A stretch of DNA of 9,894 bases from Dehalococcoidia bacterium (GCA_004377135.1 SOHS01000018.1:1-9894); one strand, 5' to 3'; counted from the stretch's first letter, positions 1 to 6,441 are shown. Numbers and translations: made by a program. The notes: generated by a model not told the origin, from the sequence alone.

Positions 1-2
1 GA

Positions 3-146
3 GCTCGGGAGACCTCAGATGTAATGTGGCGGCTGAGTAACTATAACACCATTACCTGTGACTGCGGTGCCAAGTTGCGGGTGCCACCTAAGTTCAAAGA
101 GCCACAAATCAAGTGCCCGCATTGTGGCAGAACACACCAGGTTTGA
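3..146 (+). CDS. C-terminal end of a zinc-ribbon protein (partial, 5' end outside window)
   Basis: An open frame enters from the left edge and stops with TGA at 144-146, giving 47 visible residues. It ends in a four-cysteine zinc ribbon: CDCG at residues 19-22 and CPHCG at 38-42, separated by a basic, proline-containing loop (KLRVPPKFKEP). Such ribbons often sit at the end of larger proteins and bind zinc for structural, protein-binding or nucleic-acid-binding roles. An ATG at 24 would allow a 40-residue stand-alone protein, but I see no Shine-Dalgarno site before it, so the tail of a longer protein is more likely. It is convergent with metK. The parent protein cannot be identified from this fragment. 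Confidence 0.6.
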   Translation, partial: ARETSDVMWRLSNYNTITCDCGAKLRVPPKFKEPQIKCPHCGRTHQV

Positions 147-177
147 GAAGAGGGATTATCGTCAACCGAATCTTCTC
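145..177. repeat. Inverted repeat between convergent genes, weak terminator candidate
   Basis: GAGAAGA at 145-151 pairs with TCTTCTC at 171-177 around a 19-base loop, overlapping the stop codon of the zinc-ribbon gene. It lies in the short gap between convergent genes, where a shared terminator would be expected. There is no T-run on either side, so intrinsic termination is uncertain. Confidence 0.2.
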
Positions 178-225
178 ATGTACCACCAGTAACTTCAGCA
201 CCAATTATGAGGGCGGTTCGTACTC

Positions 226-1437
226 TTACAAGCCTGCTTCTTTTCTCAGGATTTCAGCCTTGTCCGTTCTCTCCCAGGGAAGGTCGAGGTCTTCCCTGCC
301 AAAATGTCCGTAAGTGGCAGTCTGGCGGTAAATGGGACGGCGCAGATCTAAAGTCTTTATGATAGCCTCAGGGCGAAAGTCGAAATGCTTGTTGACGAGA
401 TTTGATATGATTTCATCGGGGACTTTTCCCGTGCTGGATGTCTCAATGGATAATGACAGTGGATGAGCCTTTCCGATAGTATAGGCAACTTGGAGCTCGA
501 AGTAATCAGCAAGTCCGGCAGCTACTATATTCTTGGCAACATATCTCGCCATATAAGCGGCGGAGCGGTCTACCTTGGTAGGGTCTTTGCCTGAAAAAGA
601 GCCCCCACCATGTCCGCAGGCGCTGCCATAAGTATCGGCAATGATTTTGCGCCCGGTAAAACCGGTGTCGCTCACCGGCCCACCGATGACAAACTGACCG
701 GCGCTGTTGATGTAGTATCTAGTCTCGCTATCCAGCAAATTGGCGGGGATGACCTTCTTAATTACCTGCTCTATAAGGTCGTGCTCGATGATTTTACGTT
801 CCACCCCCGGGTCGTGATGAGCACCAAGAACAACACAGACCACCCTCTTGGGTATGCCATGACTATACTCTATGGTTACCTGAGCTTTGCCATCGGGCCT
901 GAGATAAGGCACAGCCCCACTTTTTCTTGCCTGGGCCAGGTTCCGGCACAGCTTGTGTGCCAGTGCAATAGGCAAAGGCATGAGCTCAGGAGTTTCTCTA
1001 CAGGCAAAGCCAACCATCATTCCCTGGTCACCAGCACCGGTTCTATCTAAAACCTTGTCAATTGCCTCTCCCATCCTCGCTTCCCAAGATTGACCAACCC
1101 CGGCAGCAATGTCGCTTGACTGTTCCTTAAGGGAGACCATGACTCCGCAGGTCCGATAATCAAAGCCATATTCAGGTTTGGTATAGCCTGCCTCTTTGAT
1201 TACCTGGCGTACCAGGTTGGGAATTTCCACATAGCAATCGCAGGTAATCTCACCGAGAACCATCACCATGCCCATGGCCACTGACACTTCGCAGGCCACC
1301 CGAGCGAAGGGGTCCTGTGCCAGCATGGCATCAAGGACAGCGTCTGAAATCTGGTCGCATAGCTTATCAGGATGTCCCTCGGTGACGCACTCCGCAGTGG
1401 CTAAATAGGAATCCGACTGATTAAAGCTATTCGGCAT
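226..1437 (-). CDS. metK: S-adenosylmethionine synthetase (methionine adenosyltransferase)
   Basis: This cytosolic enzyme makes S-adenosylmethionine from L-methionine and ATP, releasing phosphate and diphosphate. The product is 403 residues, near the usual bacterial length. Visible family motifs are GHPDK (21-25), the ATP-binding GAGDQG (134-139) and the glycine-rich GGGSFSGKDPTKVDRS (277-292) with the active-site lysines. All three domains are present and I see no disruption. The ATG at 1437 is preceded by AAGGAG five bases upstream, and only 12 bases separate it from the ahcY stop, so it is the last gene of the five-gene operon. It resupplies the SAM spent by the methyltransferase two genes upstream. 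No clear intrinsic terminator follows. Confidence 0.97.
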   Translation of the reverse strand: MPNSFNQSDSYLATAECVTEGHPDKLCDQISDAVLDAMLAQDPFARVACEVSVAMGMVMVLGEITCDCYVEIPNLVRQVIKEAGYTKPEYGFDYRTCGVMVSLKEQSSDIAAGVGQSWEARMGEAIDKVLDRTGAGDQGMMVGFACRETPELMPLPIALAHKLCRNLAQARKSGAVPYLRPDGKAQVTIEYSHGIPKRVVCVVLGAHHDPGVERKIIEHDLIEQVIKKVIPANLLDSETRYYINSAGQFVIGGPVSDTGFTGRKIIADTYGSACGHGGGSFSGKDPTKVDRSAAYMARYVAKNIVAAGLADYFELQVAYTIGKAHPLSLSIETSSTGKVPDEIISNLVNKHFDFRPEAIIKTLDLRRPIYRQTATYGHFGREDLDLPWERTDKAEILRKEAGL

Positions 1438-1449
1438 TTTTACTCCTTT

Positions 1450-2721
1450 TTATGTTCCCAGTTCCCAGCTTTCGAGGTATTTTTTCTGCTCCTCGGTCAA
1501 GGAATCAATGGCGATATTCATGGAGGCGAGCTTTAGTTTACCTACCTCCTGGTCAATTTCCTCAGGCACAGGATAGACCGCGGGCTCGAGCTTTCCTTTC
1601 ATCTTGGTAAGATACTCCAGACATAGAGCCTGGTTGGCAAAGCTCATGTCCATAACGCTGGCCGGGTGTCCCTCGGCGGCAGCTAGATTGATTAGCCTGC
1701 CCTCGCCCAACAGATAGATACGCCGTCCATCGCCTAAAGTGTATTCATCAACGGAAGAACGTATTCGTTTCTTCGATTTGGCCAGGCTTTCCAAAGCCGG
1801 GATGTTTATTTCTACATTGAAGTGGCCGCTATTAGCCAGAATAGCTCCGTCTTTCATCTCTAAAATGTGTGCCTTATCAATGACGTTGGTATCGCCCGTG
1901 GTGGTGATGAAGACCTCTCCTATCTCGCAAGCCTTAATCAAAGGCATGACCTGATAGCTATCCATGGCAGCCTCCAGAGCAGGGATAGGCTGGACCTCGG
2001 TGATGACAACCTGCGCCCCGAGCCCTTGAGCCCGCTTGGCTACCCCTTTGCCACACCAGCCATAGCCACAAACAACCACTTTCCTCCCCGCCCAGAGTAT
2101 ATTGGTAGCCCTGGTGATGCCATCAATTGTGCTTTGCCCCGTTCCATACCTGTTGTCAAAGAAATGTTTGGTTTGAGCATCGTTTACGGCAATAATAGGG
2201 TAAATCAATTTACCGGCCCTCGCCATGTTCCTCAGCCTGATGACCCCCGTGGTCGTTTCTTCAGTGCCGCCAATGACGTTAGCAGCCAGTTCGGTGTAAT
2301 CCTTATGAAGGATGGAAACCAGGTCCGCGCCATCATCCATGGTGACCTGAGGCTTATGTTCCAGGGCGGTGATGATATGTCGGTAGTAAGTCTCGTTATC
2401 TTCTCCCCTTATGGCGTTGACGGGAATGCCATAGTCAACCAGGGCAGCAGCTACGTCGTCCTGGGTACTTAAAGGATTGGAGGCGCATAGGACTACTTCA
2501 GCACCACCTTCTTTTAGAGCCAGAGCTAAATTGGCCGTTTCCGTAGTAATGTGGAGGCAAGCAGAGACACGCACTCCTGCCAGGGGCTTTTCCCTGCCAA
2601 ATCTTTCCTCTATTAGTTTGACGACTGGCATTTCCTTGCCAGCCCAGTCGATGCGAAGCTTGCCCTCTTGGGCCAGGGAGAGGTCTTTGATGTCATACTG
2701 CGTTTTATTCATTTTCCCCAT
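1450..2721 (-). CDS. ahcY: Adenosylhomocysteinase (S-adenosyl-L-homocysteine hydrolase)
   Basis: This NAD-dependent enzyme splits S-adenosylhomocysteine, the inhibitory product of methylation, into adenosine and homocysteine. The protein has 423 residues, the short form without the roughly 40-residue insertion of some bacterial enzymes. Visible motifs are the substrate-site H57-I-TTETA, D130 in MDDGAD, EETTTG (154-159), the K185/D189/N190 cluster in NDAQTKHFFDN, the NAD-binding GYGWCGKG (219-226), NSGHFN (297-302) and GHPASVMDMS (351-360). The tail ends in ESWELGT and lacks the C-terminal Lys-Tyr segment of the mammalian-type enzyme, as in short thermophile or archaeal-like forms. The ATG at 2721 is used; a second ATG at 2712 is possible, and neither has a strong Shine-Dalgarno. 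A 53-base gap separates it from the methyltransferase gene, and metK follows after 12 bases. Confidence 0.97.
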   Translation of the reverse strand: MGKMNKTQYDIKDLSLAQEGKLRIDWAGKEMPVVKLIEERFGREKPLAGVRVSACLHITTETANLALALKEGGAEVVLCASNPLSTQDDVAAALVDYGIPVNAIRGEDNETYYRHIITALEHKPQVTMDDGADLVSILHKDYTELAANVIGGTEETTTGVIRLRNMARAGKLIYPIIAVNDAQTKHFFDNRYGTGQSTIDGITRATNILWAGRKVVVCGYGWCGKGVAKRAQGLGAQVVITEVQPIPALEAAMDSYQVMPLIKACEIGEVFITTTGDTNVIDKAHILEMKDGAILANSGHFNVEINIPALESLAKSKKRIRSSVDEYTLGDGRRIYLLGEGRLINLAAAEGHPASVMDMSFANQALCLEYLTKMKGKLEPAVYPVPEEIDQEVGKLKLASMNIAIDSLTEEQKKYLESWELGT

Positions 2722-2774
2722 TGGCTACTTTCTAGTTCTCTCTATTGTATTTTCAGGTTCGACTCCATTGTTTA

Positions 2775-3464
2775 CTAATCGGTCAGTGGCTTCGCCACCA
2801 CGATTCTCCATGCGGCTATTTTGAGAAGTATAAACTCCTCAGTTTTGGTTATCTGGTATCCCGCGTCTTCTATCAATTTCTCCACATAAATCGGCCGGCA
2901 ATTGGCATACTTGGGAATCTTCTGGTGTAGCCACTCATAGAATCTTATAAACAGCGAACCTTCTCTGCCTTCTTTTGTAAGACTGGCAACACCAAGCCTT
3001 CCGCTAGGCTTCAAGACCTTTTTGACTTCGTTGAGAACTACAGGAATATCCGGTGTATCAAACAGCTCCAAAGTGCTAGCCATGTAAACGGCATCAAATT
3101 TGCCATTTTGGTAAGGCATCCTTCTAGCATCCCCTTCATATAGCTCCACCCTGTCCATAAACCCTGCCTTCTTAAGCCTTTTTCTGGTTAACTCCAACAT
3201 CTGAGGCGTTACATCAATGCCGTGGGCTTTGCCATTTTCTCCAACGAAGTTAGCGATTTCCTTTAACGAATATCCTGTTCCTACACCTACCTCAAGAACG
3301 ACTTCACCCGGCGTGACAGATAGAAGGTGCAGGCCTTTCCGTCTAAGTCCCTTCTCAAATATTCCCTCTGCGAGAGCATAAAACCGGCTCATTACGCCAT
3401 AGCTCTTCTTTATATCCTCTAATCTTACCGGTACTCCTAACATTTCCCCTTGGTTGTTAATCAT
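2775..3464 (-). CDS. Class I SAM-dependent methyltransferase, UbiE/MenG-like
   Basis: A 229-residue protein with a complete Rossmann-type methyltransferase fold. Motif I is VLEVGVGTG (56-64), the acidic ribose-binding position is in GIDVTP (82-87), the adenine-site acidic motif is EGDARRMPY (110-118), then FDAVYMASTLE (123-133) and the post-core VLKPSGRL (150-157). The spacing and the short N-terminal helix (SYGVMSRFYALAEGIFEKGL) resemble the UbiE/COQ5 and small phospholipid N-methyltransferase group, but the acceptor cannot be read from the sequence. It starts six bases after the PHP gene stop, so it is operonic and probably translationally linked. The ATG at 3464 has AGAAG nearby; a second ATG at 3443 has AAGGGG but only two to three bases of spacing. 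Lying directly upstream of ahcY and metK suggests it is a heavy SAM user. Confidence 0.85.
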   Translation of the reverse strand: MINNQGEMLGVPVRLEDIKKSYGVMSRFYALAEGIFEKGLRRKGLHLLSVTPGEVVLEVGVGTGYSLKEIANFVGENGKAHGIDVTPQMLELTRKRLKKAGFMDRVELYEGDARRMPYQNGKFDAVYMASTLELFDTPDIPVVLNEVKKVLKPSGRLGVASLTKEGREGSLFIRFYEWLHQKIPKYANCRPIYVEKLIEDAGYQITKTEEFILLKIAAWRIVVAKPLTD

Positions 3465-3470
3465 GTTCTT

Positions 3471-4337
3471 CTATCGCCTGAACTGCTCAGCAACCCAATC
3501 AGGTATGTCCAATGTGCCCATAAGGAGCGGTTTTTGATGACAGTCGCTGCCTCCGGTCATGAGCATATTGTGCTTCCTGGCAAACTCAATATAGTGTGCC
3601 GTGGTTTTCTCGTCATGTCTTGGATGCCAGCACTCGACACCATCGATGTATTGTAGCATATATTTTTCTATAACCTTCGTTTGTTCGTTCAAATCGCGCG
3701 TTATGCTTACCAGGGATATGCCGTGGGGGTCATTGGGGTGGGCATGTACCAGTACACCCCCGGCGTTCCTGATTAACTTTGATGCTTCAGCCAGAGAGAG
3801 CGGGTACTTGGAGACATCGCACTTGACCAGATATTTATCGAAGGCCTCTTGCTTATCCTTTACAATCCCCTTTTCTATCAGGTAGTTCGCTATATGGGGT
3901 CGCCCGAACACGCCATCTACACTATCCTCTATTTTCCTGAGGTCTTCCTCGGTAAATCTTTCAATACCCTCTTTATCGAACTCAACATTCAGGTTTTCCA
4001 AAATTTGACGCGCCCTTCTTTTCCTGTGTTCTTTTATCAACTGAAGCTTGCTCTTCAGTTCTTGATTGCCGATGTCATACCCGTATCCCAGGAAATCCAG
4101 GGAAACATCTTTATTGCTCTCAGGATAATGGAAAGTCACGTTTAATTCCACCCCTGTGATGTAAGACATGCCATGCTTTCTCGCCAGGGTGATTGCCCTT
4201 TCCTGGCAGTCTATAGAGTCGTGGTCAGTTATCGAGATTAAATCGATGTTTCTGTTTTTAGCTTCTTGGAAAACCTCTTCAATAGGGAGATTGCCATCCG
4301 AGCCGGTCCTGGTATGGACGTGTAAATCGATTTTCAC
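3471..4337 (-). CDS. PHP-domain phosphoesterase (RNase AM / nucleoside bisphosphate phosphatase-like)
   Basis: This is a metal-dependent PHP hydrolase of the COG0613 type, whose known members (TrpH/YciV, RNase AM) remove phosphate from 3',5'-nucleoside bisphosphates or trim RNA 5' to 3'. From the GTG start the protein is 288 residues and begins MKIDLHVHT, the normal family start. Metal-ligand motifs are complete: DLHVHT (4-9), ITDHD, GVELN, the FGRPHIANY insertion-domain motif, LVHAHPND and GGSDCH near the C-terminus. A longer frame starting with TTG at 4370 would overlap the kinase gene by 31 bases. I prefer the GTG at 4335-4337, two bases after the kinase stop and preceded by GGAAAAG. That spacing suggests translational coupling. 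The substrate is inferred from the family only. Confidence 0.88.
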   Translation of the reverse strand: MKIDLHVHTRTGSDGNLPIEEVFQEAKNRNIDLISITDHDSIDCQERAITLARKHGMSYITGVELNVTFHYPESNKDVSLDFLGYGYDIGNQELKSKLQLIKEHRKRRARQILENLNVEFDKEGIERFTEEDLRKIEDSVDGVFGRPHIANYLIEKGIVKDKQEAFDKYLVKCDVSKYPLSLAEASKLIRNAGGVLVHAHPNDPHGISLVSITRDLNEQTKVIEKYMLQYIDGVECWHPRHDEKTTAHYIEFARKHNMLMTGGSDCHQKPLLMGTLDIPDWVAEQFRR

Positions 4338-4339
4338 TT

Positions 4340-4942
4340 CTATTTCTTTTCCATGCCGATGATATACCAATCTTCGGGCGGGTCATATTGGGTATCAACT
4401 ATCAGGTGGATAATATTGAGTCCGGGATACAATTGCTTCAAGCCATCCATGTCCACTTCTTCGAACTTCTTTTTATTATTGAGGTAGGCCTGCTCGGTGA
4501 GGGCATTCGATTCGTAATCCTCCTGGGTACGTCTTAGTATCCGGGCGATGGCTACCTCTTGCGGGCAGTGGGTCTGTAGGATGACGAATGTCTTATTGTG
4601 CCTGGCGGCTATCTCAGCAGCCTGTCTTCTCAACGATTGGGTGACGAAGGTGGCATCGAGTATTACACTATCGCCCTTCTCCAGGACCTCGTCTGCCTGT
4701 CGGAACGTCTCATCATAGACCATTGTTCGTTTGCTCATATCCGAGGCGACCTTCTCATCGAATATATTCTCCCCTTTCAGCACCTCCAGCCTAATCAGGT
4801 CGGACCGCAGGATAGGGTAGCCCTTAATTTTGGAAATCTCCTCGCTCGTCTCGGTTTTCCAGGTGCCCGGCAAGCCGCAGGCGATAAGCAAAGTATCAGC
4901 CCCCAGCTCGCTTTCTACGAATTTGGCAAACGGCTCTCTCAA
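4340..4942 (-). CDS. AAA_33-type P-loop kinase with unusual Walker A
   Basis: A 200-residue P-loop protein resembling AAA_33 kinases, a group that includes polynucleotide, tRNA and small-molecule kinases. The Walker A region is GLPGTWKT (23-30), where the glycine normally before the lysine is tryptophan W28. Other kinase features are the RSDLIRLEV segment (46-54), ILDATF (94-99) as the Walker B-like strand, and an arginine-rich lid (ARILRRTQEDYES). The start is TTG at 4940-4942, strongly supported by AGGAGG at 4949-4954 with a six-base gap, and a near-consensus promoter lies just upstream. It is the first gene of the operon, followed by the PHP phosphoesterase. The substrate is unknown, and with W28 it is also uncertain that it is catalytically active. 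Confidence 0.8.
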   Translation of the reverse strand: MREPFAKFVESELGADTLLIACGLPGTWKTETSEEISKIKGYPILRSDLIRLEVLKGENIFDEKVASDMSKRTMVYDETFRQADEVLEKGDSVILDATFVTQSLRRQAAEIAARHNKTFVILQTHCPQEVAIARILRRTQEDYESNALTEQAYLNNKKKFEEVDMDGLKQLYPGLNIIHLIVDTQYDPPEDWYIIGMEKK

Positions 4943-4948
4943 TCTACG

Positions 4949-4954
4949 CCTCCT
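4949..4954 (-). promoter_or_regulatory. Strong ribosome binding site deciding the TTG start of the kinase
   Basis: On the minus strand this reads AGGAGG, a full Shine-Dalgarno core, six bases before TTG at 4942. No ATG or GTG is as well placed, so the non-ATG start is accepted. Confidence 0.85.
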
Positions 4955-4979
4955 GTACAGCTCGACATCGCCGCATTAG

Positions 4980-5008
4980 ATTATAACTTTTCAGATTCTC
5001 CTTGTCAT
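4980..5008 (-). promoter_or_regulatory. Sigma-70-type promoter of the five-gene operon
   Basis: On the minus strand, ATGACA (5003-5008, five of six consensus bases) is followed by exactly 17 bases and then TATAAT (4980-4985, perfect). The start of transcription would be near 4973, giving a leader of about 30 bases before the kinase start with no room for a riboswitch. It is back to back with the tRNA promoter on the other strand. Confidence 0.8.
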
Positions 5009-5021
5009 TGCGTCCCTTAAT

Positions 5022-5051
5022 TTGACCGTCCGCCCTAGCCAGTGCTAGACT
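5022..5051 (+). promoter_or_regulatory. Promoter of the truncated tRNA gene
   Basis: TTGACC (5022-5027) and TAGACT (5046-5051) are 18 bases apart, and the tRNA-like sequence starts eight bases after the -10 box, the geometry expected of a tRNA promoter. If still active, it now transcribes the AT-rich region to the right. Confidence 0.6.
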
Positions 5052-5058
5052 ATTTTCG

Positions 5059-5100
5059 GGCAGCGTAGCTCAGGGGTAGAGCAGAGGACTCATAATTCTA
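5059..5100 (+). pseudogene. 5' half of a CAT-anticodon (Met-type) tRNA gene, broken after the anticodon arm
   Basis: The sequence follows the tRNA plan base by base: acceptor 5' strand GGCAGCG (5059-5065), TA, D arm GCTC-AGGGGTA-GAGC (5068-5082), A26, then anticodon arm GAGGA-CTCATAA-TTCTA (5084-5100) with anticodon CAT. Four of five anticodon-stem pairs form; the outermost is G-A. After 5100 there is no T arm (no TTC loop) and no CGCTGCC to close the acceptor, and I found no tRNA-like 3' half elsewhere in the window. CAT fits elongator tRNA-Met or a modified Ile tRNA. The break right after the anticodon arm is where tyrosine integrases commonly recombine, so this is probably an integration scar. 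Confidence 0.75.
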
Positions 5101-5213
5101 AGCCAGATGTCCCAAAGAGTCACTTTACGTATAAAATAAGACTTTTGTGTTAGTTGTTAAAACCCTTTTTTGTTCGTGAAGTCCCATCATGTCACAACCC
5201 GTCCTAAACAATT

Positions 5214-5233
5214 TAACGCCAAAATAACGCCAA
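5214..5233. repeat. Two TAACGCCAA direct repeats one helical turn apart
   Basis: TAACGCCAA occurs at 5214-5222 and 5225-5233, a period of 11 bases, so both copies face the same side of the helix. The position about 115 bp from the tRNA break would suit integrase arm-type sites, but a regulator could use the same pattern. Confidence 0.6.
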
Positions 5234-5275
5234 TTTTTCATGTATAACCTGAAGCTAACGGACAATAACGATAAT

Positions 5276-5348
5276 ACCATAGCAATAAAAACAACAAGGA
5301 CCGATAACAGGAAAGGTCGCTCAAGTAATGCTAACCCTAAAATTTGAA
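5276..5348. repeat. 73-bp dispersed repeat, copy A
   Basis: Aligns without gaps to 7091-7163, about 53 of 73 positions identical by my count. The longest shared run is GCTAACCCTAAAAT, with CCATAGCAATAAAA at the other end. Both copies lie downstream of the stop codon of a minus-strand gene; this one starts about 110 bases past the lipoprotein stop. Confidence 0.65.
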
Positions 5349-5459
5349 ATGATGGTTATGTCACCATGCTTTTATCTCTTTTTAACTACAAAAATAAAAG
5401 GTTATCTATAGCTGCTATTCTCTTTTAAATCCCCTTTTTATCCCTTATTACCAGTTTGT

Positions 5460-6056
5460 TTAGCAGACTACGGGAATCTCCCGAAAGTGTGCGCAGATGT
5501 AGTAGTCACCGTTCATGGTGATGGTGGTTGAGGCAGCATTGACATCGGCAATGGTATCCACATCGCCAGTCCACCTGGCAAACTCATAACCACTATCTGG
5601 TTTTGCCACGAGGTTGACCACTGTTCCTTCTTCATATATGAAGAATCTCCCTTCTCCAGGGGTGGTTACTGAACCATGAGCTGGTCCGATGATGTTCAGG
5701 CTGTACTGGACAGGCGGAAGTACCTCAAAGTCAGCCATTATGGAATAGTCGCCATTCATGGTAATGATGGTCTCGGAGGCACGAACATTGTCAACAGTGT
5801 ACACATCTCCAGTCCAGCGTACAAATTGATAGCCACTGTCTGGGGTAGCATTCAAGCTTACCACTGTGCCAGCGTCATAGGTAAGAATCGATTTTCCAGG
5901 GATAGTTACATTATTGACGGTAACTACGCCTCCAGCCGTACTGTCGATAGTGAGCGTAAGAGATTCACCACCATTACCATCATCACCACTGCCGCCACAG
6001 GCCGCCATGCCTGCAATTAAGGCTATCATAGTCAAGAAGATACTAATTCTTTTCAC
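5460..6056 (-). CDS. Small lipoprotein with two InlB-type (Listeria-Bacteroides) repeats
   Basis: A secreted, lipid-anchored surface protein. It has a basic N-terminus (KRISIFL), a hydrophobic segment ending AGMAAC with the lipid-acceptor cysteine (C22 counted from the ATG), then a Gly/Ser/Asp linker. Two tandem repeats of about 75-80 residues follow, each with GTVV-L-A-PDSGY-F-RWTGDV and an ITMNGDY segment before a final beta strand. This matches the divergent InlB B-repeat family, common in bacterial surface proteins and usually linked to adhesion or protein contacts. GGAAGG (6065-6070) is eight bases from the GTG at 6056 but only two from the ATG at 6062, so I choose GTG (198 residues). 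The protein is only signal plus repeats and has no catalytic domain, so it may be a truncated remnant or a short anchor. It stands alone with low-GC flanks. Confidence 0.8.
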   Translation of the reverse strand: MKRISIFLTMIALIAGMAACGGSGDDGNGGESLTLTIDSTAGGVVTVNNVTIPGKSILTYDAGTVVSLNATPDSGYQFVRWTGDVYTVDNVRASETIITMNGDYSIMADFEVLPPVQYSLNIIGPAHGSVTTPGEGRFFIYEEGTVVNLVAKPDSGYEFARWTGDVDTIADVNAASTTITMNGDYYICAHFREIPVVC

Positions 6057-6190
6057 GTGCATGACCTTCCAAGTTCTATTCTACCACTAGCGAAGGAATC
6101 GTCAATATACTTCAAGAATGCACCGAAACAAACCTTGAGGAGAGCCTTAAGCTCTGGCAGAGTATGACCACCCGTTAGATCAAGTGCCAT
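6053..6190 (-). CDS. Possible small hypothetical ORF or gene remnant
   Basis: A frame open from 6283 to the TGA at 6053-6055. The first ATG (6190) gives 45 residues, beginning MALDLTGGHTLPELKALLK; the open frame upstream adds about 31 more residues without a normal start. Its stop overlaps the start of the lipoprotein gene on the same strand, as in coupled genes. No good Shine-Dalgarno is seen and I recognise no family. It may be the eroded C-terminus of a lost gene. Confidence 0.25.
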   Translation of the reverse strand: MALDLTGGHTLPELKALLKVCFGAFLKYIDDSFASGRIELGRSCT

Positions 6191-6424
6191 CGCCCAATCC
6201 AAAGGGCATACCCCATCTTGATATTCAGATATCTGTCTCTGACCTATTTGAATTTTAGGGCATGAAGGGTAGGCGTAATGAGCTCATCCCTGTGGTAAAA
6301 TAGAAGTACATTGAAAATGTAGCCAATGCTGTAATTGATAGAAACCGTAGTGGCTGCGGAATTATTATGGGAGGTGGGGTTCTTTACGAACCACTGCCTG
6401 ATATAGAAAGGAAGGTAAGAAGTT
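6063..6424. other. Intergenic stretch with gene remnants in both directions
   Basis: No full gene is present between the lipoprotein and the PPC gene. It holds a minus-strand open frame (to 6283) and a plus-strand frame with one internal TAG (6262-6441). Both look like coding debris rather than active genes. No convincing promoter for the PPC gene was seen. Confidence 0.5.
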
Positions 6425-6441
6425 ATGAAGGTTGGTCATAA
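6262..6441 (+). pseudogene. Interrupted small ORF with an in-frame TAG, overlapping the PPC gene start
   Basis: ATG at 6262 opens 13 codons (MKGRRNELIPVVK), then TAG at 6301-6303, then a further 45 sense codons in the same frame to TAA at 6439-6441. The second part has protein-like composition, including CGIIMGGGVLYEPLPDIE. It overlaps the start of the PPC gene by 17 bases in another frame. The most likely reading is a decayed gene end. I do not recognise the family. Confidence 0.3.

Larger units (their letters stand above)
5101..5459. other. AT-rich gene-free stretch with repeats, probable integration scar
   Basis: No convincing gene lies between the broken tRNA and the lipoprotein stop. 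It is visibly more AT-rich than the neighbouring genes. It holds a pair of 9-bp direct repeats (5214-5233) and one copy of a 73-bp repeat (5276-5348). A 35-codon + strand frame starting at 5241 has no Shine-Dalgarno and is not preserved in the second repeat copy, so it is not called. Confidence 0.6.

Noticed and set aside
610..1050. 146-codon + strand frame
   Set aside because: It is the antisense shadow of metK, which has full family motifs across the same bases.
1867..2472. 201-codon + strand frame
   Set aside because: Antisense to the conserved core of ahcY, with no motif of its own.
4338..4370. TTG start of the PHP gene at 4370
   Set aside because: It would overlap the kinase gene by 31 bases and add residues before the canonical MKIDLHVHT; the GTG at 4337 has a better site and a two-base gap.
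4943..4979. SAM or SAH riboswitch before the SAM-cycle operon
   Set aside because: The predicted leader is only about 30 bases long, too short for any known SAM or SAH riboswitch, and no matching structure is seen before ahcY either.
5059..5134. Complete tRNA-Met gene
   Set aside because: Bases after 5100 give no T arm and no acceptor complement; only the 5' half is present.
5241..5348. 35-codon + strand frame across repeat copy A
   Set aside because: No Shine-Dalgarno, and the same frame is closed by a stop in repeat copy B, so the repeat is not conserved as this protein.
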